Shown: positions 26,701 to 34,843, numbered from the stretch's first letter. The stretch is 64,000 bases of DNA from DATIYF01 sp035517775 (GCA_035517775.1 DATIYF010000017.1:1-64000), one strand, 5' to 3'. Notes: generated by a model from the letters alone, not told the origin. Made by a program: numbers and translations.

Positions 26701-27199
26701 GCCCAAGCTTTACCGCGGTGAGTTCAAGCCGGCAGCGGAAATTGCCAACGGCTGGAAACTGGCCAGCATAGTTACCGTCCAGACCGGCACCCCCTACTCT
26801 GTGCTGACCGATGCCACCCCTTTCGTGCAGGCCCGCGCCGACTACAACCCGGCCCAGCCCGGTTGCGACCCCAACCTGAGCGGCAGCGTCCTCGACCGCC
26901 TCGGCCAATATTTCAATACCTCATGCTTTGTTCCCGCCACCGCGGCCGGCGAGTTTGGCAACACCGGCCGGAACATCCTTTACGGGCCGGGCCAGAAAGA
27001 CGTGGATATCGCGGTGCTTAAAGACTTTGCAGTCAGTGAACGAAGCTCGCTCGAGTTCCGCTCTGAGTTCTTCAACGCTCTCAACAACGTGAACTTCGCC
27101 AACCCCGTCAATCTCCTCTCCAATGCGAACGTGGGCGCAATCCTGGCCACGACTACCGGTCCACGCGCCATGCAGTTCGCCTTGAAGTTCAGTTTCTAA
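23756..27199 (+). CDS. Oar-type TonB-dependent outer-membrane receptor
   Basis: A 1147-residue outer-membrane protein. After a signal peptide (residues about 1-35, ending SSYAQ) comes a carboxypeptidase-regulatory/Cna-B-like beta domain (GQLSGTISDPSGALV through PGTYQVEV). A plug domain (SEIRQLPLVTRNFQQLL, FNVNGQRTLANAVVING) and a long beta-barrel follow, ending in Phe (FALKFSF), as required for barrel insertion. It belongs to the large Oar-like family expanded in acidobacteria, thought to import glycans or other polymers' breakdown products. No TonB box is clear. It stands alone, with no SusD-like partner, followed by the TetR gene. Confidence 0.92.
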   Translation: MARTMKVNCQRPQLLQCVVAMPIVLLALAGSSYAQTPTTGQLSGTISDPSGALVIGAQVSVTSAAGVSREVSSDSTGEYLVPLLPPGTYQVEVQKSGFANSVTPGVAVRITAITNLDVHLQLAQRKENVEVTSEPPLVHTDTPARGAVIQSSEIRQLPLVTRNFQQLLTLTPGTSSSVPNSSELGRGDSVFNVNGQRTLANAVVINGVDASSIGTGSTPNLAVPSDDSIEEFIVQTSFYDASQGRNAGSVVAAVTKSGTNTLHGDAYEFLRNSDLNGNNFFLNRAGIGRPPYHRNEFGATLGGPVVKNRAWFFVSYQGTREVNGTSLTNSLGTVFVPADLSNDRSTATMEALAASYGMPPCPNLGCLDPTSLTLLQAKLPNGQLVIPSAPHPIPIPASGPAPPVPVPIIAISRFREDQFNTNADLQLSSANRLSAKFFWANNPELQGLYNSFGTGNTLPTPGFGASASFNQRVLAITDTHILNPRLLNDFRFGYSGIPTNSVPQEPFTAAQLGISSPLGNLFTGMPEISVSNYFDLGASPFSDNKAAEGDYTVGDTLAWVKGRHTLKLGAEYEHHNVTLTFNAYTRGQMFFLGFSGDPFEDFLGGFFDLSGLSVIGSGINHRDNSSYDLAGFATDDFRLSRRLTLSLGLRYEYFSPYVEAQGRTLAFDPTKLTTTTIAGAPPGDNVAITGGFVQADNAAHPIPGVPTTRSSLVPPDKNNFAPRIGFAWQPLPEKTHAFVVRGGYGVYYDKPNSRYINLQLLNFPYYTLAEAFTTPIATPFVEVPQPSQFPLAFNDATIFPYGGPPAFLPAPVAGGVQPVSANGVFPDIHDFRTPYVQQYSLGIENEFANHWMADVSYVGSAGEKLLRTMDLNQPFAPVSLTPGPLSPGLSSLVVTGFGFHLVQSSSTSRYNSLQASLTKRFAAGLQFLAAYTYSHSIDDYSGDPSGTSDVSAVPGNQVILNNRGNSDFDRRHRFIFSGTYDLPKLYRGEFKPAAEIANGWKLASIVTVQTGTPYSVLTDATPFVQARADYNPAQPGCDPNLSGSVLDRLGQYFNTSCFVPATAAGEFGNTGRNILYGPGQKDVDIAVLKDFAVSERSSLEFRSEFFNALNNVNFANPVNLLSNANVGAILATTTGPRAMQFALKFSF

Positions 27200-27343
27200 C
27201 GCCCGGCAGCAAGAAGTTATTGCTGCCAAGGGTGTCCTGCCCGGCGAGATTTCCGAAAGGGGAAATTTGGCATCCACCACCGCGTAGCCCGGCGCGCCGC
27301 TTGCCCTTTACCGGCAACACCCACCAGCCGCGTTCCGCGCGAG

Positions 27344-27352
27344 GTTGCAACT
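27344..27352. promoter_or_regulatory. First GTTGCAACT site, candidate TetR operator
   Basis: GTTGCAAC is an 8-bp perfect palindrome, followed by T. The same 9 bases recur at 27448-27456, on the other side of a good promoter. Two identical palindromic sites flanking the promoter of a TetR gene are typical of autoregulation. The assignment to this regulator is an inference from position. Confidence 0.4.
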
Positions 27353-27389
27353 GGTAGCAACAAACCTGAAACAAAATCTGCAAATACTC

Positions 27390-27419
27390 TTGACCCAGAA
27401 TGTGAGGCCGCTCTACGAT
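27390..27419 (+). promoter_or_regulatory. Sigma-70-like promoter of the TetR gene
   Basis: TTGACC (27390-27395) and TACGAT (27414-27419) are separated by 18 bases. The distance to the GTG start is about 67 bp, leaving a leader that contains the palindromic operator. Confidence 0.45.
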
Positions 27420-27438
27420 TGAGGACTGCTTTCGTAAA

Positions 27439-27456
27439 TGCAACTGAGTTGCAACT
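27439..27456. promoter_or_regulatory. Overlapping palindromes in the TetR leader, candidate operator
   Basis: TGCAACT-G-AGTTGCA (27439-27453) is a 15-bp palindrome with 7-bp arms. The adjoining AGTTGCAACT (27447-27456) is a second, 10-bp palindrome sharing its right arm. The site lies about 20 bp downstream of the predicted -10 box, where a bound repressor would block elongation or initiation. Confidence 0.5.
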
Positions 27457-27486
27457 AAGAACCCAGAGAGTAACCAGGGGCAAACG

Positions 27487-28185
27487 GTGTTCCAATTGGG
27501 GATGGGGCGTGTACGGCCACACGGGATTGCCATGCGGGGAGTGAGCCTCGGCACAGGGTCAGGCGGGAACCGCAGAACGATTTCTGCGCGCAAGTTCCGG
27601 CCCGGCCGGCGTGACCGGCATGCTCGCGAGCAGGCGCTGGTTGCGGCGGCGGCCAAACTGTTTGCCTCTCAGGGTTACGACCTTACCACTACCCGCCAGA
27701 TCGCGGCCCGGGCCGGTTGCGCCGAAGGCCTCATTCACCGTTACTTCCATGGCAAGGCCGGCCTGCTGTTCGCCCTGATTCAGTCCCGGGTCTCCAAGGA
27801 AGTGGCCGGCCTGAGTGAACGGTTGCGGCGCGCCCCCAGCCTGGAGGAGGAATTGTTGCAACTGGTGGACTGGGAGATCGAGCGCATGTGGGACGATCGG
27901 GATTTCCTGCGGGTCATCATCCCTCGTGCCCTCCTCGACCGGAGTCAGGGCAAAATTCTCAATCGTGTGGGCACCTCTCGTCATGTTCCCGCCATTGCCG
28001 AACGCCTGCGGCAATTTCCCCAGTGCCGAAAGCTCTCTGCCGAGCGCCTGGAGGCGCTGGCCGAATTCATCAAAACCCTGGGCATGATGTATGGCTTCAT
28101 GCATCCCATGGTCCTGCGCCAGGACCGCAAGCGGGCGCGCCGCTCGGCCGTCGCCATCACCAGAATTCTTGCCGCCAATCTCTGA
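27487..28185 (+). CDS. TetR/AcrR-family transcriptional regulator
   Basis: A 232-residue regulator. The N-terminal 45 residues are an Arg/Gly-rich extension. The TetR helix-turn-helix is at about 48-95: ALVAAAAKLFASQGYDLT, then TTRQIAARAGCAEGLIHRYFHGKAGLL. The ligand-binding helical domain follows. Start is taken as GTG 27487, behind AGGGG at 27476-27480; ATG 27502 or 27532 would trim only the extension. Palindromic sites around its promoter suggest it represses itself. Its other target may be the respiratory operon that starts 205 bp downstream or the TonB receptor upstream, but neither has an obvious copy of the same site. Confidence 0.88.
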   Translation: MFQLGMGRVRPHGIAMRGVSLGTGSGGNRRTISARKFRPGRRDRHAREQALVAAAAKLFASQGYDLTTTRQIAARAGCAEGLIHRYFHGKAGLLFALIQSRVSKEVAGLSERLRRAPSLEEELLQLVDWEIERMWDDRDFLRVIIPRALLDRSQGKILNRVGTSRHVPAIAERLRQFPQCRKLSAERLEALAEFIKTLGMMYGFMHPMVLRQDRKRARRSAVAITRILAANL

Positions 28186-28233
28186 TCAGAGAACCGTTTC
28201 TATTCCCGTACATCCCGGCCGCTAGGTTTTTGC

Positions 28234-28263
28234 TTGACAGTTAACATCGCGAGGTGCTAACTA
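28234..28263 (+). promoter_or_regulatory. Sigma-70-like promoter of the respiratory operon
   Basis: A perfect TTGACA (28234-28239) and TAACTA (28258-28263) are 18 bases apart. The spacer begins GTTAACAT and ends GTGC, running into the -10 TAAC, giving an imperfect dyad (6 of 8) that spans the promoter and could bind a regulator. The leader to the first gene is about 120 bases. Confidence 0.5.
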
Positions 28264-28266
28264 AGT

Positions 28267-28302
28267 GCACACGCGCTTACAAACGCTATCAGTTGCGTGT
28301 GC
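28267..28302 (+). other. Stem-loop in the leader of the respiratory operon
   Basis: GCACACGC (28267-28274) pairs with GCGTGTGC (28295-28302), an 8-bp perfect stem with a 20-base loop, immediately after the predicted transcription start. It may stabilise the mRNA 5' end or be a DNA-binding site. Confidence 0.35.
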
Positions 28303-28389
28303 GCCTACATTCCCTTTCGCGTCTCGCACCGCATGTGGGGTTTTACTCGGGTTCACAATTTGGCTCAGATTCCGTGCTAGGAGGACTCC

Positions 28390-29727
28390 ATGACTTCGTC
28401 CCGGAGGAGTCTTGCAGCATTCGTGCTGCTTGCGTTTTTCATTCTGGGGTCGTTTCAGAGTGCACACGCCTTTCCTGCTTTCGCTAGAAAGTATGGCCTT
28501 CGCTGTTCCGCCTGCCACGAGGCTTGGCCGATGCTCAACGCCTTCGGCCAGAAATTCAAAGACAATGGCTATCAGTTAATGGATGATCGGGATTCCCCGA
28601 TCTGGCAAAACAACGGCTATTGGCCGGTGACCTTCCGCATCACTCCCTATTGGCATCGGGATAGCACCGACAAGGTTTCAACCGACCAGGCCTCCACCGG
28701 CCAGCAGAAGGTAACCATCAATGGCTTTGACCTGAGCGGCCTCGATATCCTGAGCGGCGGCACCATCTACAAGAACATTTCTTTCCTGATGGTTCCTTCC
28801 GCCGATGAGACCGGCGCCTTTCACTTTGAATCAGTCAACGTCCGCTTCGACAACGTAGCCCACAGTTCCTGGCTGAATTTCAAGATGGGCAAATTCGAAT
28901 TGGATAACCTGGTCTCGGAAAAGCGCGAGATAACCCTTTCCGGCAACGGCGCGAACTATCTGATCTATCACTTCATTCCTGCGACGTGTGCCGGCTGTGC
29001 GGATGATTCCAACGTCTTCGGGCAGGTTGGCGACAACCAGCTTGGTGTGGAGTGGCTGGGGCACTCGTACGACGACCGCACCCGAATTTCCGCCACCTTG
29101 ATGAGCACCAACGACGGCAACGTGGACTTGCCAACGAACAGCTACGGGGGGTTCTTTGCCGCCAGCCAGGCGTTTGACGCGGGCAAGCTGGGCTTGCAGC
29201 GCGTCGGCTTCTACGCCATGGTGGGTCAGTCGCCGACTTACTACTTAACGTCAGGCGGCACTCCGCTGGGCTTCGGTAGCCTGGGCAACAAGACGTTCAC
29301 TCGGGAAGGCTTCGTCGGGCTCTTCTACCTGGGCAAGCTGGATTTCCAGGTGGTCACCCAGCATGGCGAGGATGACGCATTTCTGGCAACCGGCACAGCC
29401 GCCAACACTGCGCTGCCCACGGGCGCCCGGAATGCCACCTGGAACGGTGGGCTGGTTGAGACGCACTATGTCTACAACCCGCAGCTGATCTTTATTCAGC
29501 GTTATGACTGGGTGCGCATGTCGCAACAAGCCACACCCGGCACGCCCTCGACCCTGGGGAACATGGACCAGCTCACCTTCGGGTATCGCTATTACCCATT
29601 CATGACCAGCCGGGCCGGTCTTGCCTGGCACAACGAATATTCCTGGTTGCGTCAACGGGGAATGGCGCCAGACGGAACTGACCTAACCACCGGCACCCTG
29701 ATGCTGGGACTCGACTTCGACTTCTAG
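28390..29727 (+). CDS. Monoheme cytochrome fused to an outer-membrane barrel (Cyc2-like architecture)
   Basis: A 445-residue exported protein. A signal peptide (1-27, ending SAHA) is followed almost at once by a single haem c motif CSACH at 39-43 within FARKYGLRCSACHEAWP, then LNAFGQKFKDNGYQL. The remaining 370 residues have no second haem motif, alternate polar and hydrophobic residues with many Tyr, Phe and Gly, and end in LGLDFDF. A terminal Phe is the usual outer-membrane barrel signal. One haem at the mature N-terminus plus a roughly 16-strand barrel is the plan of Cyc2 fused cytochrome-porins, which move electrons through the outer membrane. A CAGC pair (about residues 199-202) may form a disulfide. 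It is the first gene of the oxidase operon. Iron oxidation itself is not shown by sequence. Confidence 0.7.
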   Translation: MTSSRRSLAAFVLLAFFILGSFQSAHAFPAFARKYGLRCSACHEAWPMLNAFGQKFKDNGYQLMDDRDSPIWQNNGYWPVTFRITPYWHRDSTDKVSTDQASTGQQKVTINGFDLSGLDILSGGTIYKNISFLMVPSADETGAFHFESVNVRFDNVAHSSWLNFKMGKFELDNLVSEKREITLSGNGANYLIYHFIPATCAGCADDSNVFGQVGDNQLGVEWLGHSYDDRTRISATLMSTNDGNVDLPTNSYGGFFAASQAFDAGKLGLQRVGFYAMVGQSPTYYLTSGGTPLGFGSLGNKTFTREGFVGLFYLGKLDFQVVTQHGEDDAFLATGTAANTALPTGARNATWNGGLVETHYVYNPQLIFIQRYDWVRMSQQATPGTPSTLGNMDQLTFGYRYYPFMTSRAGLAWHNEYSWLRQRGMAPDGTDLTTGTLMLGLDFDF

Positions 29728-29740
29728 AGAGGGAATGACG

Positions 29741-30598
29741 ATGCGCACAAAGCTACTCAAGTGGTCGCTGATGATGGGCGCAACCATGGTCCTCGCGCTG
29801 TCGGGCCATTCGCAAGCCCAGCTGACAACGGAAAACATAGCCTCTCGTCTTAACATGGAAGCCCATGCTGACGGTTTGACAGGCCACGCCAAGGCGGCGG
29901 AGATGGACTATCGCCGCTACTGCGTCGGCTGTCATGGACCGTTGGGAGACGGCAACGGCGAGAACGCGACGTGGCTCGATCCCAAGCCGCGCGACTTCCA
30001 ACTCGGGATTTTCAAGTGCCGCTCCACTCCGACTGGCACGCTGCCCACCGATGAGGATCTGTTCGACACCATCGCCCGCGGCCTGGATCGCTCGAACATG
30101 CCTCCGTGGAACACCTTCACGAAGCAGATGCGGATTGATCTGGTGGCTTATGTGAAGCACTTCTCTCCCCGCTTTGCTACGGAAAAGCCGGGCGCGCCCA
30201 TTCAAATTCCACCCGAGCCGGAAGTTACTGCCGACCGGGTCAAAGCGGGGCGGGAGTTGTTCAAGAAAATGGAGTGCTGGAAGTGCCACGGTGTGCAAGG
30301 CATGGCCAATGGTCCTTCTTCTGCCACGCTCACCGACGACCAGAACCGCCCGATTCTGCCTTACAACTTTACCGACGGCACCCGCCCCAAGTGCGGATCT
30401 ACCGACCGCGATATCTACCGCATCTTCATGACCGGTCTGGATGGGACGCCGATGCCATCGTTCTCCGACAACATCAAGCCCGACGAGGCTTGGGACCTGG
30501 TGTTCTACCTGCGAACCCTGCAGCCCGCCAACGGCATGAACACCAAGGAGCGGGAGATCGCCAAGCAGCTTAACCTGCCGCCGGTAACGCCAGATTAA
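29741..30598 (+). CDS. Periplasmic diheme cytochrome c
   Basis: A 285-residue exported protein with two class I cytochrome c domains. Haem motifs are CVGCH (starting at residue 61) and CWKCH (starting at 179). Candidate distal methionines are in SNMPPW and TPMPSF, in the usual place for each domain. The start is the ATG at 29741, 6 bases behind GAGAGGGA; an ATG at 29735 is too close to that site. It lies 13 bp behind the cytochrome-porin gene and is well placed to accept electrons in the periplasm and hand them on to the oxidase (inference). Confidence 0.88.
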   Translation: MRTKLLKWSLMMGATMVLALSGHSQAQLTTENIASRLNMEAHADGLTGHAKAAEMDYRRYCVGCHGPLGDGNGENATWLDPKPRDFQLGIFKCRSTPTGTLPTDEDLFDTIARGLDRSNMPPWNTFTKQMRIDLVAYVKHFSPRFATEKPGAPIQIPPEPEVTADRVKAGRELFKKMECWKCHGVQGMANGPSSATLTDDQNRPILPYNFTDGTRPKCGSTDRDIYRIFMTGLDGTPMPSFSDNIKPDEAWDLVFYLRTLQPANGMNTKEREIAKQLNLPPVTPD

Positions 30599-30631
30599 TC
30601 AGAGACGAAACGGAAAACAGGAGAGAGCCCA

Positions 30632-31387
30632 ATGAAGAGAGCGTACAAGTACAAGCTGGCTGCCATGGTGCCGGCGCTGGCTCTGGTGGCGGTAGCCATT
30701 GCCCTGCTTGGCCCCAAAGTGAGTGCTGCTCCGGCCGGAGAAGGCAGCATTACCGGCATGGCCAAGCTGGATGGCAGTGCTCCGCACATGCGCGGCATAG
30801 ACATGACCAAGGACCCCTGGTGCGCCAAGCAGCACGCTGATAATCCCGCCCATCTGGAAAATGTGGTCGTGGGCAAGAACAGCGGCCTGGAGTATGTGGT
30901 GGTTTACATCTCTGAAGGCCTGAGTGGCGCCGAAGCTGGGGAAAAGCCCTCGCAGGTGCCGGTTTTCGATCAGAAGAACTGCATGTACACACCTCACGTG
31001 CTGGCGATGGATGTCGGCCAGCAGTTCAAGGTGATCACCAGTGACCAGACCGCGCACAACATCCATCCCGAGCCGAACCCGATGACCGGCAACATTCCCT
31101 GGAACCGGTCGCAGCCGCCGGGCGCGCCTCCCATCCTCACCAGCTGGAAGACCGAGGAGATGATTCAGGTGAAGTGCAACATTCATCCCTGGATGCACGG
31201 ATGGTTTGCCGTGGTCAAAGGTCCTTATGGCACCACGGACGATGACGGCAACTACACCATCAAAGATGTGCCGCCGGGAAGCTATACCCTGACGGCCTGG
31301 CAGGAAGAGTACGGGAAACAAACCGCTAAGGTGACAGTTGCAGCCGGTAAGCCTGCCACTGCGGACTTTACCTTCAAAGCAAAGTAA
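30632..31387 (+). CDS. Cupredoxin-like (plastocyanin-type) periplasmic protein
   Basis: A 251-residue exported protein with a signal peptide or anchor at about 8-32. The central domain carries probable type 1 copper ligands: H142 or H145 in TAHNIHP, then C182, H185 and M188 in VKCNIHPWMHGW. The C-terminal 50 residues form a carboxypeptidase-regulatory-like beta strand set (DDDGNYTIKDVPPGSYTLTAW). Extra cysteines at 64 and 117 could form a disulfide. A copper electron carrier between the cytochrome and the oxidase CuA site is the natural reading in this operon. ACAGGAGAG upstream supports the ATG. A strong hairpin follows the stop. Confidence 0.75.
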   Translation: MKRAYKYKLAAMVPALALVAVAIALLGPKVSAAPAGEGSITGMAKLDGSAPHMRGIDMTKDPWCAKQHADNPAHLENVVVGKNSGLEYVVVYISEGLSGAEAGEKPSQVPVFDQKNCMYTPHVLAMDVGQQFKVITSDQTAHNIHPEPNPMTGNIPWNRSQPPGAPPILTSWKTEEMIQVKCNIHPWMHGWFAVVKGPYGTTDDDGNYTIKDVPPGSYTLTAWQEEYGKQTAKVTVAAGKPATADFTFKAK

Positions 31388-31406
31388 GACGGTGTGTCAC
31401 CGGCGA

Positions 31407-31435
31407 AACTGGCGCAGCCCCCGCCTGCGCCAGTT
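31407..31435 (+). other. Strong hairpin between cupredoxin-like gene and coxB
   Basis: AACTGGCGCAG (31407-31417) and CTGCGCCAGTT (31425-31435) form a perfect 11-bp stem with a 7-base loop, extendable by GCGA/TCGC with one bulge. No run of T follows, so it is a poor intrinsic terminator. It more likely protects or sets the level of the upstream part of the mRNA. Confidence 0.55.
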
Positions 31436-31488
31436 CGCTGCTTCAAGTCGTATACACCAGACAGACAGCCAACTAGAGGCGAAACGCT

Positions 31489-32289
31489 ATGGCCAAGTTG
31501 TTTGCCGTGACCATCATCCTTATTGCTATCGCGTCAGCGGTTCCGATCGTACGCGGCACCTGGACTCAGCCGGTGGATATCTCCACTCATGGCCACTCCA
31601 TTGACGAGCAGTTCCACGAAACCATGTGGGAGGCCGGGCTGGCCTTCCTGGCAGCGCAAATCGTCCTCGGACTTTTCATCTGGACCAGCGCCGGCCGGGG
31701 CCCCGATGCCCAAATCAAGCGCTTTCCCGGAGGGGCTACGGGTTTGGTTCTGGCCGCGGTTTTTCTGGTGGGGACGGAAGTGATCGCTTTGGGGATATTC
31801 GGCGTCAATGCCTGGGCCCAGGTCTATTTCGCGCCGCCCGGGCCGGACGCCATGCCCATTCAGGTGCAGGCCGGGCAATTCGCCTTCTACTTTCGCTATC
31901 CCGGCCCTGACGGGAAGTTCGGGCCCATTCACCCCGACAAGATTGATGAGGCCAACCTGAATTTCTTCGGCCTGGACTATGACGAGCCTGCCACCAAGGA
32001 TGACATTGTTACCGCCGAGATGGCCATTCCGGTGAACCGGGAAATTCATTTGCTGATGCACTCCAAGGACCTCGGGCATTCCTTCTATGTGCGCGAGCTG
32101 CGGGTGCAGCAGGATTTTGTGCCCGGCCTCGACGTCTCTCTGCACTTCACGGCCACCAAGGTCGGCAGGTACGAAATTGTCTGTACACAGCTTTGCGGGC
32201 TGGGGCATTACAACATGAAGACCTACCTGGAAGTGATGTCGCAGCAGGATTTCGACGGCTGGCTGAAAAAAGAAGCAGCCATGCAGTAG
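31489..32289 (+). CDS. coxB: Cytochrome c oxidase subunit II
   Basis: A 266-residue subunit with two membrane helices near the N-terminus (about 1-20 and 45-62, another hydrophobic stretch about 82-105) and a periplasmic CuA domain. The CuA ligands are complete: H197, C232, C236, H240 and M243 (CTQLCGLGHYNM). The residue between the cysteines is Gln where most A-type enzymes have Glu, as in the ba3 enzyme. It has no fused cytochrome c domain, so electrons must come from a separate carrier such as the diheme cytochrome or cupredoxin-like protein encoded just upstream. Confidence 0.93.
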   Translation: MAKLFAVTIILIAIASAVPIVRGTWTQPVDISTHGHSIDEQFHETMWEAGLAFLAAQIVLGLFIWTSAGRGPDAQIKRFPGGATGLVLAAVFLVGTEVIALGIFGVNAWAQVYFAPPGPDAMPIQVQAGQFAFYFRYPGPDGKFGPIHPDKIDEANLNFFGLDYDEPATKDDIVTAEMAIPVNREIHLLMHSKDLGHSFYVRELRVQQDFVPGLDVSLHFTATKVGRYEIVCTQLCGLGHYNMKTYLEVMSQQDFDGWLKKEAAMQ

Positions 32290-32296
32290 TTACGGC

Positions 32297-32324
32297 CCTC
32301 GCCTGCTCACGCCGCAGGGCGAGG
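32297..32324 (+). other. Hairpin between coxB and coxA
   Basis: CCTCGCCTGC (32297-32306) pairs with GCAGGGCGAGG (32314-32324) apart from one bulged base. No T-run follows. With the hairpin before coxB it brackets that gene on the mRNA. Confidence 0.45.
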
Positions 32325-32350
32325 ATTTCTGGTTCGCGAGGTGATGACAC

Positions 32351-34123
32351 ATGCACGATGTATCTGCCCCTGCGGTACACCACGGTCCACCGCAGAGCTT
32401 CATCAGCAAATACGTCTTCAGTCTCGACCATAAGGTGATCGGCAAGCAGTATTACGCCCTGGCCCTGGTTGCAGTCTTCACCGGCATGGTGCTTTCCTGG
32501 CTCATGCGGCTGCACCTCGGCTACCCCGACCTGAAGATTCCCGGCCTGCATCTGCTCTCCAAGATTGGCGCTCCGGGCGACGTCATGACGCCGGAGTATT
32601 ACCTGCAGTTGATGACCATGCACGGCACCATCATGGTCTTCTTCGTGCTGACCACGGCGCCCTTCGCCGCCTTCGGCAACTTCTTCCTGCCCATCCAGGT
32701 GGGTGCCGAAGATATGCCCTTCCCGCGCTTCAACATGATGTCGTTCTGGGTCACCTTCGTGGCTTTTCTGGTTCTGATCGCCGCGTTTTTCGTGGGCGAC
32801 GGCCCGCCGCTCTCCGGCTGGACCGCTTATGCGCCGCTTAGCGCCGTGGGCGCGGTGGCCGGCCCTGGACAAGGTTTGGGGCAGATTCTGTGGGCGGCTT
32901 CGATTGGCATCTTCTGTATCGGCCAGCTATTGGGCTCACTCAACTTCATAACGACTACCCTCGACATGCGCACCAAAGGCATGAGCCTGATGCGCCTGCC
33001 GCTGAGCGCCTGGGCATGGTTCATCACCTCCTGCATGGGGCTTACCGCCTTCGCCGTGCTCATGCCGGCCTGCATTCTGCTTATTCTTGACCACGTGGCC
33101 GGCACCAGCTTCTTCATTCCCTCAGGCCTGGTGATCAATGATCAGCTACAGCCCCATTCTGGCGGCTCTACGCTGCTCTGGCAGCACCTGTTCTGGTTTT
33201 TTGGACATCCCGAGGTCTATATCGCCATTGTGCCTGGCATGGGCATCGTCTCGCACGTGCTCATCACCAACATGCGCCGGCCGCTGCTCAGTTATAAGGT
33301 GATGATCGCCTCCATGACCTCCATCGCCTTCCTGAGTTACATGGTTTATGGACATCACATGTTCGTCAGCGGGATGAACCCCACGTCGTCGCTGGTGTTT
33401 TCATTCCCCACGCTGGTCATCACCATCCCGGCGACCATTATTACGCTCATCTGGATCGGCAGCCTGTACGGCTCGCGATTGCGCATCAACGCCGCTTCGC
33501 TGTTCGCCCTGGGCTTTATCTCCATGTTCGTGGCCGGGGGCGTAAGCGGCTTCTTTCTGGCCCAGCCCTCGATCGACATCATGCTGCACGCCACCTACTT
33601 CGTTGTCGGCCATTTCCACCTGGTGATGGCGGTGGCCGCCATCTTCGGCATCTTCGCCGGGACTTACTTCTGGTTCCCCAAAATGACCGGCAGAATGATG
33701 AACGAAACCCTGGGCAAGATTCACTTCTGGTTCAGCTTCGTCGGCGCCTACTGCATCTTCATGCCCTTCCACTACCTGGGCATCATGGGCAACGTCCGCC
33801 GCTACGCGCAGTTCGTAGATGACTACATGCAACCGGTTCTGGGCGTACACAAGTTCATTACCATTGCCGCGCTCACCACGGGCGCCGCGCAGTTGATCTT
33901 CCTCTACAACCTGATTTACAGCCGCTTTTGGGGAGCAAAAGCTCCTGACAACCCCTGGGAGGGCACGTCGCTGGAATGGAGCACGACCTCGCCGCCGCCG
34001 TGGGATAACTTTGGCGGCAAGCATCTGGTGGTCCATCACGATCCCTATCAGTACGGGATGAAAAGCTCAACCGGCGATTACATCATGCAGACCTCGCCGG
34101 AGCCTTCGCCGACTGGAGAGTAA
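32351..34123 (+). CDS. coxA: Cytochrome c oxidase subunit I
   Basis: The 590-residue catalytic subunit of a haem-copper oxidase, with about 12 membrane helices. The CuB site is intact: WFFGHPEVY holds the first His, the D-channel Glu and the Tyr cross-linked to His, and YGHHMF holds the other two His. HATYFVVGHFH carries the haem a3 and a ligands. GAEDMPFPRFN provides the D-channel entrance Asp and an Asn, so it is an A1-type proton-pumping enzyme. The start ATG follows GAGGTGA. It sits between coxB and two subunit III genes. Confidence 0.96.
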   Translation: MHDVSAPAVHHGPPQSFISKYVFSLDHKVIGKQYYALALVAVFTGMVLSWLMRLHLGYPDLKIPGLHLLSKIGAPGDVMTPEYYLQLMTMHGTIMVFFVLTTAPFAAFGNFFLPIQVGAEDMPFPRFNMMSFWVTFVAFLVLIAAFFVGDGPPLSGWTAYAPLSAVGAVAGPGQGLGQILWAASIGIFCIGQLLGSLNFITTTLDMRTKGMSLMRLPLSAWAWFITSCMGLTAFAVLMPACILLILDHVAGTSFFIPSGLVINDQLQPHSGGSTLLWQHLFWFFGHPEVYIAIVPGMGIVSHVLITNMRRPLLSYKVMIASMTSIAFLSYMVYGHHMFVSGMNPTSSLVFSFPTLVITIPATIITLIWIGSLYGSRLRINAASLFALGFISMFVAGGVSGFFLAQPSIDIMLHATYFVVGHFHLVMAVAAIFGIFAGTYFWFPKMTGRMMNETLGKIHFWFSFVGAYCIFMPFHYLGIMGNVRRYAQFVDDYMQPVLGVHKFITIAALTTGAAQLIFLYNLIYSRFWGAKAPDNPWEGTSLEWSTTSPPPWDNFGGKHLVVHHDPYQYGMKSSTGDYIMQTSPEPSPTGE

Positions 34124-34171
34124 CTGGCGGGGGAGTCATAAGTTAACGGGAATTGGGAAGAAGTCAGGGAC

Positions 34172-34843
34172 ATGGCTACTACAGTTCACGAACCACCGCA
34201 GATCAAATCGCCTCGGCGCTCGACAGCAGACTCCGGAGGCGGGGGCTGGCGCAACCTGGTTCCGGCCGGGGGAAATCTCCGCGCCGTGCGGGATGATTCT
34301 TCCCCAGCCTCACGCACCGGCATCTGGGTAGCGATCGCCGCCATCACTATGACTTTTCTGGCCTTCACCAGTGCGCTGGTGGTACGCCAGGGGGCCTCGA
34401 ATGACTGGCGGCACATGCAGCTGCCGGGAATCATTTACTTCAATACCCTGGCTTTGTTGGCCAGCAGTTTCACGCTTGAGGCCGGCCGCCGCGGCTTTCG
34501 CGCCATGCAAGGCGACCTCAGCCGGCGTGCCGCGACCTTGCGTGCGCTCTATGCCACGCTCGGCCTGGGCCTGGTTTTTGTAGCCGGTCAATACATGGCC
34601 TGGCTGCAACTGAAGGCGGAAGGCTTATACCTTGCCACCAATCCCAGCAGCTCTTTCTTTTATGTGTTTACGGCCGTGCACGGGCTGCACGTTCTGGGCG
34701 GGCTGGCCGGGCTGGTTTACGTGATCCGGAAGCTGAACAGAAACCATCTGCATGGCAGCACGCTGAAGACGGCTTCCCACTACTGGCATTTTATGGATGT
34801 GCTCTGGCTGTACTTGCTTTTGGTGCTTTGGATGAAGCTCTAG
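34172..34843 (+). CDS. coxC: Cytochrome c oxidase subunit III
   Basis: A 223-residue membrane protein with five helices and a polar 45-residue N-terminal extension. It has the subunit III landmarks GQYMAWLQLK, FFYVFTAVHGLHVLGGLAGL and HYWHFMDVLWLYLLLVLW. Subunit III stabilises the oxidase core and its proton uptake. A second, different subunit III-like gene follows directly, with its stop region next to a strong ribosome binding site. Confidence 0.92.
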   Translation: MATTVHEPPQIKSPRRSTADSGGGGWRNLVPAGGNLRAVRDDSSPASRTGIWVAIAAITMTFLAFTSALVVRQGASNDWRHMQLPGIIYFNTLALLASSFTLEAGRRGFRAMQGDLSRRAATLRALYATLGLGLVFVAGQYMAWLQLKAEGLYLATNPSSSFFYVFTAVHGLHVLGGLAGLVYVIRKLNRNHLHGSTLKTASHYWHFMDVLWLYLLLVLWMKL

